64,000 nt of DNA from an uncultured Bacilli bacterium (GTDB taxonomy: Bacteria > Bacillota_I > Bacilli_A > RF39 > UBA660), in assembly GCA_910587325.1 (NCBI GenBank), contig CAJUKB010000002.1:1-64000 (forward strand). The letters are read 5' to 3'. Both the position numbers and the translations under genes were made by a program. How positions within the stretch are numbered: position 1 is the first letter of the stretch; the number at the start of each line of letters is the position of its first letter. Below the pieces are notes generated by a model. That model saw only the letters and a list, made by a program, of their open reading frames with translations, had not been told where the DNA came from and ran no database searches. Below are positions 17,330 through 25,745 of this stretch, piece after piece.

Positions 17330-17422
17330 TCGCATAAAAAGAAGCGCTTATCCATCTTCTTGGAAATTACGCTTTTTTTGCACGACTTGTTCATTATAGC
17401 ACTTTTTTTCAAATAACGTAAA
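17330..17422 (-). promoter_or_regulatory. Promoter and possible attenuator leader of the MATE-kinase gene
   Basis: TTTACG (17422-17417), an 18-nt spacer and TATAAT (17398-17393). The leader holds two competing pairings that share one arm: AAGCG (17374-17370) with CGCTT (17346-17342), and AAGAAG (17361-17356) with CTTCTT (17344-17339), the latter ending in T's. An 11-codon GTG frame starts inside. This looks like an attenuator, without a riboswitch class that I recognise. Confidence 0.4.
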
Positions 17423-17457
17423 GGTTCAAAGTTGTGGATTTTTTTAACTAATTTTTG

Positions 17458-17484
17458 GTAGCACTCAATATTGACAAGTGCTAG
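17458..17484 (+). promoter_or_regulatory. CIRCE operator (HrcA site) before htpG
   Basis: GTAGCACTC, nine bases, AAGTGCTAG, against the consensus TTAGCACTC-N9-GAGTGCTAA. The outermost bases deviate; the spacing is exact. It overlaps the -35 box of the htpG promoter, so a bound repressor would block RNA polymerase. Confidence 0.85.
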
Positions 17485-17499
17485 TTTTAGTTGTACTAT
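17471..17499 (+). promoter_or_regulatory. htpG promoter
   Basis: TTGACA at 17471-17476, 17-nt spacer, TACTAT at 17494-17499; a vegetative sigma-A type promoter inside the CIRCE region. Confidence 0.75.
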
Positions 17500-17524
17500 A
17501 CTTTTATAAAGAAAGAAGGATTTT

Positions 17525-19405
17525 ATGAAAAAAAAACAATTTAAAGCTGAATCTAAAAAGTTACTAGATATGATGATTAATTCGATTTATACCAATAGAG
17601 AGATTTTCTTAAGGGAATTAATTTCCAATGCGAGTGATGCTCTAGATAAATTGTATTATAAATCTTTAACAGATAGTAAACTAAATATTAAAAAAGAAGA
17701 TTTAGAAATACGAATCGAACTGGATAAAGAAGCCAGAACAATTACAATCCGTGATAACGGGATTGGGATGACGGAAGAAGAATTAGAAAACAATTTAGGT
17801 ACCATTGCTAAAAGTGGTTCTGAGTTATTTAAAGAGAATAATGAGAGCGCTAAAGATATGCAGATTATTGGACAATTTGGAGTTGGATTCTATTCCGCTT
17901 TCATGGTTTCTAAAAATGTAAAAGTAATCAGTAAAAGTATCGATAGCGATAAGGCATATGTGTGGGAATCAACAGGTGCAGATGGTTTTTCTATTGAGGA
18001 AAACGAAAGAAAAGAAAATGGTACTGAAATTATTCTCTATTTAAAAGAGAACGCAGAAGAAGAAAACTATGATGAATTTTTAGAAAATTATACAATCGAA
18101 AGATTAATTAAAAAGTATTCTGATTATATTTCTTATCCTATTATCATGCAAGAAGAAAAAACAGAAAAAGATAAAGACGATAAAGAAACAACTACAATAG
18201 AGGATAAAATTTTAAATAGTCGTATTCCGATTTGGAAAAAAGATAAAAAAGAGGTTAAAGAGGAAGAATACCAAGACTTTTATACAGATAAGTTTTATGA
18301 TTATGAGAAACCATTACGTACTTTTAGAAGTGTTGTAGAAGGAAAATGTAGTTTTACAAGTTTGTTATTTATACCAAGTCATGCTCCATACGATTATTAC
18401 ACGAAAGAATATGAAAAGGGCTTACAACTTTATTCAAAAGGTGTCCTAATTATGGATAAATGTAGTGATTTGCTTCCTGATTATTTTAGTTTTGTAAAAG
18501 GTTTAGTAGATAGCGAAGATATCTCATTAAATATTTCTCGTGAAACTTTACAAGAAAATCACCAAATCGAAGCAATTGCTAAAGGAATTGAATCTAAAAT
18601 AAAAAAAGAATTGGAGACTATATTAAAAGAAGATAGAGAACAATATGAAGCTTTCTTTAAAAACTTTGGCAATCAATTAAAATATGGCATTTATACTTCC
18701 TATGGAATGAAAAAGGACGATTTACAAGATTTGCTTTTGTATACTTCTTCTAAAGAGAAAAAGTTAGTGACTTTAAAAGAATACGTAGAAAATATGACTG
18801 AAAAGCAAGAAAGCATTTATTATGCTTGTGGGGAAACAACCGATAAAATTGATTTGCTTCCACAAGTAGAAACAGTAAAAGAGAAAGGCTTTGAAGTTCT
18901 TTATTTAACGGATTATATGGATGAGTTTGTCTTTAAAGTTATGCAAGAATATGATGGTAAAAAGTTTATGAATGTTAGTAATGAAGCCATGGATTTGGAT
19001 AGTGAAGAAGAAAAAGAAGCATTGAAAAAAGCAAATGAAGATAACAAAAAACTTTTCGAAAAAATGCAAGAATTCTTAAACAATTCTGTTTCTAGCATTC
19101 AATTTACGCATCGTTTAAAGAATCACCCTGTTTGTCTAACAAGCAAAGGCGACATTTCCGTAGAGATGGAAAAAGTTATGAATGCGATGCCTACGGATCA
19201 AAAGGTGAAAGCAAATGTTATCATGGAAATCAATGAAAATCACGAAATCAGTAAAAAATTAGAAGATTTATTCAAGAAGAAAGATTTTGATTCTATCGAG
19301 AAATATACCAAAATCTTATATGCTCAAGCCCGCTTAATTGAAGGACTATCTTTAGAAAACCCAACAGAAATTACCAATTTAATTTGTGAAGAATTATCGA
19401 AATAG
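17525..19405 (+). CDS. htpG: Hsp90 chaperone HtpG
   Basis: A 626-residue Hsp90 with the GHKL ATP-binding domain (LRELISNASDALDK near residue 30, IRDNGIGMT near 76, GQFGVGFYSAFMV near 117), the middle domain (NISRETLQEN near 340) and the C-terminal dimerisation domain. It lacks the acidic linker of eukaryotic Hsp90, as expected for bacteria. GAAGGA precedes the ATG. The CIRCE operator puts it under HrcA control here; in Bacillus subtilis htpG lies outside the HrcA regulon (established knowledge). Confidence 0.97.
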   Translation: MKKKQFKAESKKLLDMMINSIYTNREIFLRELISNASDALDKLYYKSLTDSKLNIKKEDLEIRIELDKEARTITIRDNGIGMTEEELENNLGTIAKSGSELFKENNESAKDMQIIGQFGVGFYSAFMVSKNVKVISKSIDSDKAYVWESTGADGFSIEENERKENGTEIILYLKENAEEENYDEFLENYTIERLIKKYSDYISYPIIMQEEKTEKDKDDKETTTIEDKILNSRIPIWKKDKKEVKEEEYQDFYTDKFYDYEKPLRTFRSVVEGKCSFTSLLFIPSHAPYDYYTKEYEKGLQLYSKGVLIMDKCSDLLPDYFSFVKGLVDSEDISLNISRETLQENHQIEAIAKGIESKIKKELETILKEDREQYEAFFKNFGNQLKYGIYTSYGMKKDDLQDLLLYTSSKEKKLVTLKEYVENMTEKQESIYYACGETTDKIDLLPQVETVKEKGFEVLYLTDYMDEFVFKVMQEYDGKKFMNVSNEAMDLDSEEEKEALKKANEDNKKLFEKMQEFLNNSVSSIQFTHRLKNHPVCLTSKGDISVEMEKVMNAMPTDQKVKANVIMEINENHEISKKLEDLFKKKDFDSIEKYTKILYAQARLIEGLSLENPTEITNLICEELSK

Positions 19406-19473
19406 TAATCCGTTGTATTAAAACAGAAAAGTTTGCATATAGTTTAATAAGTCAAGTTTGTTTTTGGGTAAAT

Positions 19474-19502
19474 TTGACAAATTTATGTAAATATGCTATA
19501 CT
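19474..19502 (+). promoter_or_regulatory. Strong promoter of the OLE RNA
   Basis: TTGACA (19474-19479), a spacer of exactly 17 and TATACT (19497-19502). One of the best promoter matches in the window; start expected near 19509. Confidence 0.85.
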
Positions 19503-19508
19503 TTGTTC

Positions 19509-20003
19509 ATATGTGGTGCATTATTCTAGTCACATACATAATATGAAGGTAGGGCTAAAAATCTATCAATTGTGTGAAAAGCACTTTATATATTCTGCTT
19601 TCTTCGCCCAGATGAGGGTGGGTATATAATTTTAGATTTAAGGAAAGTTATAATGGCATATAACCAACCTCCTTTTATCGAAGCGAATCCAAGATAAAAA
19701 CACATGTCGTGCGTGGTAATGTGGGATAGAGATTTCTTGAAAACATTATTGCAAAAGCGAATAAGTATTATGGAGCTGTGTTAGGGAAAACCTCTAGGGT
19801 GTCAACATCACAAGGATTAAGGTACGGACTAAGTGGCAATCGAGTCATTAAAATGGTGACATTTAATTATTTTCTGTAAAGGAGAAATCGCCCTAGGGTA
19901 ACCAAAGGAAGGAAAATAGAGAAATTCAACTCGACCTAAGCCGTAAAATTAATTTGTGAGATACCACAAAATTTGTATATTAAAGTTCTTCGGAACTTTT
20001 TTT
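19509..20003 (+). ncRNA. ole: OLE RNA (ornate large extremophilic RNA)
   Basis: About 495 nt lie between a near-consensus promoter and a terminator, with no convincing coding frame, and are more GC-rich and purine-patterned than the flanks. The 5' TGTGGT (19512-19517) can pair with ACCACA (19963-19968) near the 3' end, closing the RNA as in large ribozyme-like RNAs. The next gene encodes an OapA homologue, the membrane protein that binds OLE RNA; in known genomes OLE lies directly upstream of oapA. It lacks tmRNA, RNase P (no GGAAAGTCC/ACAGAA core) and group II intron features. Identity rests mainly on the oapA link; the length is somewhat short of the usual 600 nt. Confidence 0.8.
19982..20003 (+). 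terminator. Terminator of the OLE RNA
   Basis: AAAGTTC-TTCG-GAACTTT, a perfect stem with a UUCG tetraloop and a T tail. The oapA ribosome site follows 8 bases later, so oapA is probably made by read-through. Confidence 0.9.
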
Positions 20004-20024
20004 CATGAAAGAAGGAGTAAAATT

Positions 20025-20534
20025 ATGAAAAATAAATGGATTATACAAGTATTTCTTATTTCTTTTGTACTTTCTGCTATTTTTAGTGGACTTTCTACAT
20101 ATGTATCCGATTTTAATGTTGTACTTTTAGTTGTTATTCTTTTACTCGTAATTTCTATCGGAATAGTATTTGATATGATTGGTGTTGCAACTCTTACCGC
20201 AGAAGAAGCTCCCTTTCATGCAAGAAATTCTAAAAAAGTAAAAGAAGCTGCTGCTTGTTTGCGTTTAATTAAAAATAGCACAAAAGTTTCTAGTGTTTGC
20301 AACGATATTGTGGGAGATATTTGTGGCATTGTCAGTGGAAGTTTAGGAGCTACATTAACCATTTATCTTACGATACAATTTCAAATGAATGCTTTGTTGG
20401 CAACGATTTTAGTAACTTCTTTTATCTCTGCTTTCACTGTTGGAGGAAAAGCAATCTCTAAAACTATTGCGATGAAGAAAAGTGATAATATTGTATTTAT
20501 GGTTAGAAAAGTGATGCAAATTTTCCATAAGTAA
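20025..20534 (+). CDS. oapA: OapA, OLE-RNA-associated membrane protein
   Basis: A 169-residue protein with about three to four membrane spans of the DUF21-related OapA family. It has the IGIVFDMIGVA helix, the EEAPFHARNSKKVKEA block, the CNDIVGDICGIVSGS block and a C-terminal TVGGKAISKTIA stretch, which I recognise from OapA proteins. OapA dimers hold OLE RNA at the membrane and influence tolerance to alcohols, cold and magnesium (known for Halalkalibacterium halodurans). GAAGGAG at 20011 sets the ATG at 20025. OapB and OapC genes are not visible here and would be elsewhere. Confidence 0.85.
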   Translation: MKNKWIIQVFLISFVLSAIFSGLSTYVSDFNVVLLVVILLLVISIGIVFDMIGVATLTAEEAPFHARNSKKVKEAAACLRLIKNSTKVSSVCNDIVGDICGIVSGSLGATLTIYLTIQFQMNALLATILVTSFISAFTVGGKAISKTIAMKKSDNIVFMVRKVMQIFHK

Positions 20535-20548
20535 TAAATCTTGTAAAT

Positions 20549-20584
20549 ACTGACAAAATTCATAAAGAAAAAGTCAGTTTTTTT
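20549..20584 (+). terminator. Terminator after oapA
   Basis: ACTGAC/GTCAGT stem with an 18-nt loop and T7. Confidence 0.7.
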
Positions 20585-20624
20585 ATTCTTTATTTTGTTA
20601 AACTACATTATGAGGTTTTAGCTT

Positions 20625-22484
20625 ATGTTAATATTTGAAGTTTTTCTAACCAAAAAATACGTTTCAAAAGAAGAATGGTTAGATTTTATTAAAATCATAA
20701 CAAACTATAATGGTATTTTAAGAAAATGGAAAATAGTTATTACTAATGAAAATAATCAAATCCGTTACTTTATCAAAACGAAATGTAGTCTGCCTGCAAG
20801 TATTAACAATTTAAATTCTTTTTTATTAAAACTCACTGAACCTATTATCGAGCCCCAATCAAGTTTGACTTCTCACATTTTTCCTAAAATAGGAAGCAAT
20901 TTAATTGACTTAATTAATTATAATGAAATTAAAAATAAAGGCACTCTCTTTTATCTAGAGATTAAATTCTTAAAACTCTTTGAAGATAAAATTCTATCGA
21001 AAACAAAGTATTATGTCAACAAAGAAGAGAAGATTAAAAAGTATAAGACTATTCTTACACTACCACAAAATATTTTATCTGCTGATTTTGAAGGAAATAA
21101 AAGATATTTTTATAAAAGTGTTCCTAAATATTTGGATATCAATAAAATTACGCACCTATTAACAACAGATGTCACTCATGCGCTTTTTTCTATTGATACA
21201 TTTCCTTATTTACAAGGCAACTTCTACTTAAATCAAAACAATTTTAACTTTGCAAAACATTCTATCATTTTAGGTTCGTCTGGTTCAGGAAAATCCAAAT
21301 TTATTAGTTTATTTATTCATAATATTTATAAAAATGAGTTTTTAAAGCAAAAATACAAAATCGTAGTTATCGACCCTCATGCATCCTTAGAACAAGATAT
21401 AGGGGGAATTGGAAATGTCATTGATTTTAAAAGTACACAAGATAGTCTTGATTTATTTATCAATCATGCTGAGGACATTGTAGAATCAACAGAGTTATTG
21501 CTCGATTTGTTAAAATCATTAATTGCAGACAAGTATAATACAAAATTAGAACGTGTTTTAAGGCATTCTATTCATCTTTTACTTACCAACGAATCGTTTA
21601 ACTTTAAGAATTTAAGAAAACTTCTTTTAGATTTAGAATATAGAAATGGTTTAATTAAAACCTTACGATATCATTTACCCATTAGTGTTCTTGATTTTTT
21701 TCTATCGGATTTTAACGATTTAAAAACTAAATCGTATGGAGAAGCAATCTCCCCTATCATAAGTTTTATTGATGAAATGGAAATGCTACCGGTTTTTAAT
21801 ACGGAGGAAAAGACAAAAAATTTAAAAGAAAACATTCAAGATCATTTTCTAACACTTTTTTCTCTTGATCGAACTAAACTTGGAAATCAAGTTACCAAAA
21901 CCATCTCCGGATTAATCATGCAACAACTACTTACTATTATTCAAAAAAGAGAAATAGATGAACATATCTTGTTTATTATTGATGAAGTTGCCGTTTTAGA
22001 AAATCCTATTCTATCTAGGTATTTATCAGAAGCCAGAAAATATAATCTTTCTTTAATCCTAGCCGGACAATATTTTAATCAAATCTCCGAAAACTTAAAG
22101 AATTCTATTTTTGCCAATGTTGTAAATTATTTTATTTTTCGGATTTCTAAATTAGATGCCAATCTTTTAGTAGATAATTTTAATATGAAAATTCCTTTAG
22201 AAGATACTAGAGAAAAGAAAGTTAAGTTGCTAACAGAACTTAACGACCGAGAATGTGTTGTGAGAATAGAAAATAATAGTATTTTAATACCTGCATTTAA
22301 AGCTACCACATTAGATTTCTTTCCCATTCCTAGAATTCTAAATTCTACAGAAACATATTCCAATTTCGAAAGGGAGAAAGGAAAAAAGAAAGGTATTTCA
22401 TTTAAGATAAATACCAATGTGTGTTTAAAAGATATATTATTAAAAAATTCAACAAGTAAGAAAGAGGATTTAGAAAATGAATGA
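20625..22484 (+). CDS. HerA/VirB4-like ATPase
   Basis: In 619 residues: an N-terminal region of about 200 residues with no motif I know, then a RecA-like FtsK/HerA/VirB4 motor with Walker A LGSSGSGKSKF near 217, IVVIDPHASLEQDIG after it, and Walker B LFIIDEVAVL near 449 followed by SEARKYNLSLILAGQ, the usual sensor helix of VirB4/TraG-type ATPases. Such motors push DNA or protein. No relaxase, coupling protein or secretion channel genes are near, so a conjugative element is unlikely. It overlaps the next gene by 8 bases, so the two products probably work together. Confidence 0.75.
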   Translation: MLIFEVFLTKKYVSKEEWLDFIKIITNYNGILRKWKIVITNENNQIRYFIKTKCSLPASINNLNSFLLKLTEPIIEPQSSLTSHIFPKIGSNLIDLINYNEIKNKGTLFYLEIKFLKLFEDKILSKTKYYVNKEEKIKKYKTILTLPQNILSADFEGNKRYFYKSVPKYLDINKITHLLTTDVTHALFSIDTFPYLQGNFYLNQNNFNFAKHSIILGSSGSGKSKFISLFIHNIYKNEFLKQKYKIVVIDPHASLEQDIGGIGNVIDFKSTQDSLDLFINHAEDIVESTELLLDLLKSLIADKYNTKLERVLRHSIHLLLTNESFNFKNLRKLLLDLEYRNGLIKTLRYHLPISVLDFFLSDFNDLKTKSYGEAISPIISFIDEMEMLPVFNTEEKTKNLKENIQDHFLTLFSLDRTKLGNQVTKTISGLIMQQLLTIIQKREIDEHILFIIDEVAVLENPILSRYLSEARKYNLSLILAGQYFNQISENLKNSIFANVVNYFIFRISKLDANLLVDNFNMKIPLEDTREKKVKLLTELNDRECVVRIENNSILIPAFKATTLDFFPIPRILNSTETYSNFEREKGKKKGISFKINTNVCLKDILLKNSTSKKEDLENE

Positions 22485-23175
22485 TACCAAAGTTTTAGAG
22501 ATTGTAAATAAAATTTTTATAGCTATATTTGAACAAAAAAATCAATTTTCATTGGAAGAATTACTAGAAAAATTTGCTTTTGATGTAAAATTGCCAAAAC
22601 AAGTTAATGATTCTACCACCAATGAAATTACTTGGGCAGATTCGATTCATAATGGAAGATTTATTACGAATAAAAATATGCAAATAAAAGATGAGAAGGA
22701 TGGTTGGATGTTAGCAAAACAAGAAATCCATAATTTACAAGAACTAATTGATATATGGAATACTGTAAATTTAACAACTACAGAAAGAGTTTATGATTCC
22801 ATTAATGTTTCCAAAAGTGATACAATATATCGTTGTGAAAACGTTTATAGAAGTACTGGATGTAATGATTCTAAAAATATGGTGTATTGTGATTCTTGTG
22901 GTAATAGTGAATTTTTACTTGCTTCTCAAAGGTCTTATAGTTGTAATTTTTGTATACGAACGGATGATTCTAAAGATTGCAGTAATAGTTACAATGTAAT
23001 ATGTTCTAATAAAGTAAGCAATTCTTTCTTTATTCAAGATTGCTTTGATTTGTATGAATGTATGTTTTGCTCTCACATTGTTTCGAAAAAATTTTGCATC
23101 GCTAATATGCAATTTGAAGAAGAGGAATACTTTGAAATCAAGAAAACAATCATGGAGTGGATATTAAATTCTTAA
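22477..23175 (+). CDS. Cys-rich repeat protein coupled to the HerA-like ATPase
   Basis: No named family. Residues 1-95 are ordinary alpha/beta sequence. Residues about 100-205 hold short irregular repeats with Ser, Asn and twelve or so Cys, such as ENVYRSTGCNDSKN, CDSCGNSEF and CFDLYECMFCSH, ending in a segment like KKFCIANMQFEEEEYFE. This ending and the repeats recall Cys-rich solenoid proteins that are common in candidate-phyla bacteria. A beta-solenoid or metal-bound scaffold is plausible. The ATG overlaps the ATPase stop, so translation is coupled. Confidence 0.65.
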   Translation: MNDTKVLEIVNKIFIAIFEQKNQFSLEELLEKFAFDVKLPKQVNDSTTNEITWADSIHNGRFITNKNMQIKDEKDGWMLAKQEIHNLQELIDIWNTVNLTTTERVYDSINVSKSDTIYRCENVYRSTGCNDSKNMVYCDSCGNSEFLLASQRSYSCNFCIRTDDSKDCSNSYNVICSNKVSNSFFIQDCFDLYECMFCSHIVSKKFCIANMQFEEEEYFEIKKTIMEWILNS

Positions 23176-23354
23176 AAATGTAATACATTTTATCAAACAA
23201 ATTCAATATTATGTATTTATATTTTATATTTATCTTATATTTTTTTAATAATATTTATTATTTTCATCTTTATGCAAGCAACTGCATTAAATCATTAGAC
23301 TTTAGTTTTACAATTTGGTACAATTGACATATGAATTAGAAGTGGAGTTGTCAA

Positions 23355-24533
23355 ATGAAACAAGGAAGTATTAAAAAAATATGGATTATTCTTTTAATCT
23401 TACTATTAGCAGGTAGTATCTCTTTATACTTTTTAGAAAGTAAAATACTAAATAAACCAAACAATGAAGTAGAAATAAAAGAACCTATAGAAGAGCAACC
23501 GGAAGAAGAAAAAAGAAAAGAGTACAATCTTTCCTTAGTCATGGTTGGAGATGCTCTTTATCACACCGGCACCTATAAAGATGGTTTACAAAAAGATGGA
23601 ACTTATAATTATGAGCACCAACTTTCTGATATTGCTCCTATTATTGCAGATTTTGATTTAGCTTATTACAATCAAGAAACCATTCTTGGAGGAACGGAAC
23701 TTGGATTATCGAGTTACCCTACTTTCAATTCCCCTCAAGAAATTGGAGACGCTTATATCAAAGCCGGATTTAATTTAGTAAGTCTTGCTAATAACCACAC
23801 TATGGATAGAGGAGAAAAAGCCATTTTAAAATCGGTTGCTTATTGGAGAGATAAAACGGGTGTTATGACAGCAGGAAGTTATGATTCTATTGAAGACCAC
23901 GCTAGAAGCCATATTGGGGAGAAAAATGGCATTACATATGCATTTCTTGCTTATACTTATGGAACAAATGGAATTCCTGTTCCCAAAGGAAAAGAATATC
24001 TAGTAAATCTTTTTGATAAGGAAACCGCAAAAAAAGAGATTGAAGCGGTAAGAGATAAAGTAGATGTTGTTCTAGTATCTATGCATTGGGGTGTAGAATA
24101 TACACATACACCTACAAAGGAACAAAGAGAACAAGCACAATTTTTAGCAGATTTAGGAGTAGATGTTATTATTGGCTCACATCCTCATGTTATCCAACCG
24201 ATTGAACATATTGAAGATACGATTGTTATTTATTCTTTAGGAAACTTTATTTCAGGACAAGGGGATTTAATGAAAAGAATTGGCATTATTTCTTCTTTAG
24301 AAATTCATAAAGTAGTAGAAAATGAGGAAACAACTATTACTATAGATAATGTCAAAGGAGATTTACACTACACTTATCATACAGCAGGTCATAAAAATTA
24401 CAGAGTTATACCATTTTATAAATTAACAAAACAAGAATTAGGACAAGATGTAGCAAAAGTAAAAGCAGAGTATGAAGCGATTATTAACAAAAATGATAAA
24501 AGTATATTAGTTGGTACATTAGGAGTTGCTTAA
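23355..24533 (+). CDS. CapA-family metallophosphatase-like protein
   Basis: A 392-residue protein with an N-terminal membrane anchor (about 8-28), an acidic linker and a PGA_cap/CapA domain: MVGDALYHTG, LANNHTMDRG, SMHWGVEYTHTP, GSHPHVIQP and SLGNFISGQ, which are the metal-binding motifs of this calcineurin-like fold. CapA takes part in poly-gamma-glutamate capsule making in Bacillus, but no capBC genes are near, so a general envelope role is as likely. GTGGAG precedes the ATG. The 180 bases before it hold only AT-rich sequence and no gene. Confidence 0.88.
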   Translation: MKQGSIKKIWIILLILLLAGSISLYFLESKILNKPNNEVEIKEPIEEQPEEEKRKEYNLSLVMVGDALYHTGTYKDGLQKDGTYNYEHQLSDIAPIIADFDLAYYNQETILGGTELGLSSYPTFNSPQEIGDAYIKAGFNLVSLANNHTMDRGEKAILKSVAYWRDKTGVMTAGSYDSIEDHARSHIGEKNGITYAFLAYTYGTNGIPVPKGKEYLVNLFDKETAKKEIEAVRDKVDVVLVSMHWGVEYTHTPTKEQREQAQFLADLGVDVIIGSHPHVIQPIEHIEDTIVIYSLGNFISGQGDLMKRIGIISSLEIHKVVENEETTITIDNVKGDLHYTYHTAGHKNYRVIPFYKLTKQELGQDVAKVKAEYEAIINKNDKSILVGTLGVA

Positions 24534-24552
24534 TGGACCTTTTCTTTTTTAC

Positions 24553-24579
24553 AAAAAAACTTAAGGTTACTCCCTAAGT
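24553..24579 (-). terminator. Terminator of the PurZ-like operon
   Basis: ACTTAGGG/CCTTAAGT with one G-T pair, loop AGTAA and T7 on the minus strand. Confidence 0.75.
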
Positions 24580-24580
24580 C

Positions 24581-25723
24581 TTATTTTCTTAATGAACGAA
24601 GATATGGTCTTCTATCAATATAATCTTTAAAATCGCTTCCTGTTCCTAACATGGTAATAGGAGTGTCTAATTCACTTTCAAGCCAATTAATATATTCTCT
24701 TCTATATTTATCTATATCAATTTTTCTATAATCCCCACTAACTTTTTCATAGCTTTCATCTAAATATTGAAAAAAGTTTAAATAAATTTCATCTGGTTTA
24801 TTAATCTCTATGCTTCTTCTTGCTTGATTTACGTCAAAATCAAATATTCTCCGATTTTTCTTTGTTACTGTAGTTGTTTCTGTTAAGTCTTTTACAAAAC
24901 TTTTATACTCTTCTATTTCATTTTCTTCTATTACTGTTGGGTATTGCCCTAGATAAGTCCCTACACTTACCTGTTCCCAAGTTAGTTCTTTTGATTTTCC
25001 ATAATTTCCACTATAAATATAAGTTCCATCATAAATTTCATTACTAATTCTTATTGGAAATGTACGAAGTACCATAATTACCTTTTTTAAATAATAGGGT
25101 GAAATACCACTATCAGCAAGCATTTGAGCCACAGAGACCTGTCTGCTTGTTGTATTTGGGTAGTGTCCACTATGATTAATATCTAAATCACTTCCTTGTG
25201 CACCTTCCAATAAAATCATTTTAGCATTTTTCAAATAATCAAATAATATTTTATAATAATCGTTGCTAGCTTTTATATTTTTATATTGCTTAAAAAAATT
25301 GTCGGTCAAGCGCATAGCTTTTTCTGCATATACAGCCCCACAACCTTTAAAAGTAGAACCACTTTTAATATGTTCTCTTTCATATTTTCTATGTTTTTCT
25401 TCTATTAATGGAACTAGAGGATGAACAATAATTTCTCTATTTTCTAAAATATCTTTATTGTTTTCATATTCATGCTCTAAAGTTTCCATGCTGATTGCAG
25501 AGCCAGGTCCAATTAAAAGCGTTGTATTTGGGTTAATTGAAGATACAGGAATATTATGAAAGATTCGTTTTTTTCCATTCATTTCAAAAGTGTGTCCCGC
25601 ATTTGGCATACAATTGGTGATAGCAAGGTCTATCTTCTTTTCTAAAGCAAATTGCCCGATTACTTTTCCTTTTCCACAACTACCTGCTTGTCCATCAATA
25701 ATAGCATAAACATTTCTTTTCAT
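24581..25723 (-). CDS. PurZ-like adenylosuccinate synthetase homologue
   Basis: PurA superfamily, 380 residues against about 430 for PurA. The P-loop reads DGQAGSCGKGK (14-20), where PurA has GDEGKGK, so the catalytic Asp is replaced by Ser15. This swap and the following NCMPNAGHTF (His44 kept) are traits I associate with phage PurZ, which makes 2-aminoadenine precursors from dGMP. EGAQGSDLDINHSGHYPNTTSRQ equals the PurA EGAQGxxLDxxxGTYPxVTSS block. A GGGGTG site six bases before 25723 sets the start. It is last in an operon with a Ppx-like and a GIY-YIG gene. Whether it acts on dGMP, IMP or something else cannot be read from the sequence. Confidence 0.8.
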   Translation of the reverse strand: MKRNVYAIIDGQAGSCGKGKVIGQFALEKKIDLAITNCMPNAGHTFEMNGKKRIFHNIPVSSINPNTTLLIGPGSAISMETLEHEYENNKDILENREIIVHPLVPLIEEKHRKYEREHIKSGSTFKGCGAVYAEKAMRLTDNFFKQYKNIKASNDYYKILFDYLKNAKMILLEGAQGSDLDINHSGHYPNTTSRQVSVAQMLADSGISPYYLKKVIMVLRTFPIRISNEIYDGTYIYSGNYGKSKELTWEQVSVGTYLGQYPTVIEENEIEEYKSFVKDLTETTTVTKKNRRIFDFDVNQARRSIEINKPDEIYLNFFQYLDESYEKVSGDYRKIDIDKYRREYINWLESELDTPITMLGTGSDFKDYIDRRPYLRSLRK

Positions 25724-25745
25724 GAATAACACCCCCACTATTTTC

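Noticed and set aside
19509..20003. tmRNA, RNase P RNA or group II intron as identity of the long RNA
   Set aside because: No tag frame or TCCACCA end, no RNase P core motifs, no domain V of a group II intron; the neighbouring oapA supports OLE instead.
20625..23175. Conjugative element or type IV secretion locus
   Set aside because: Only the ATPase resembles VirB4; no relaxase, coupling protein, VirB6/VirB8-like proteins or att sites are seen.
23176..23354. Gene or RNA in the AT-rich gap before capA
   Set aside because: No frame, hairpin or promoter stood out beyond a weak TATA-rich stretch.
24581..25723. Ordinary purA
   Set aside because: The catalytic Asp and the GDEGKG motif are changed, and the length is short; PurZ-like is the better reading.
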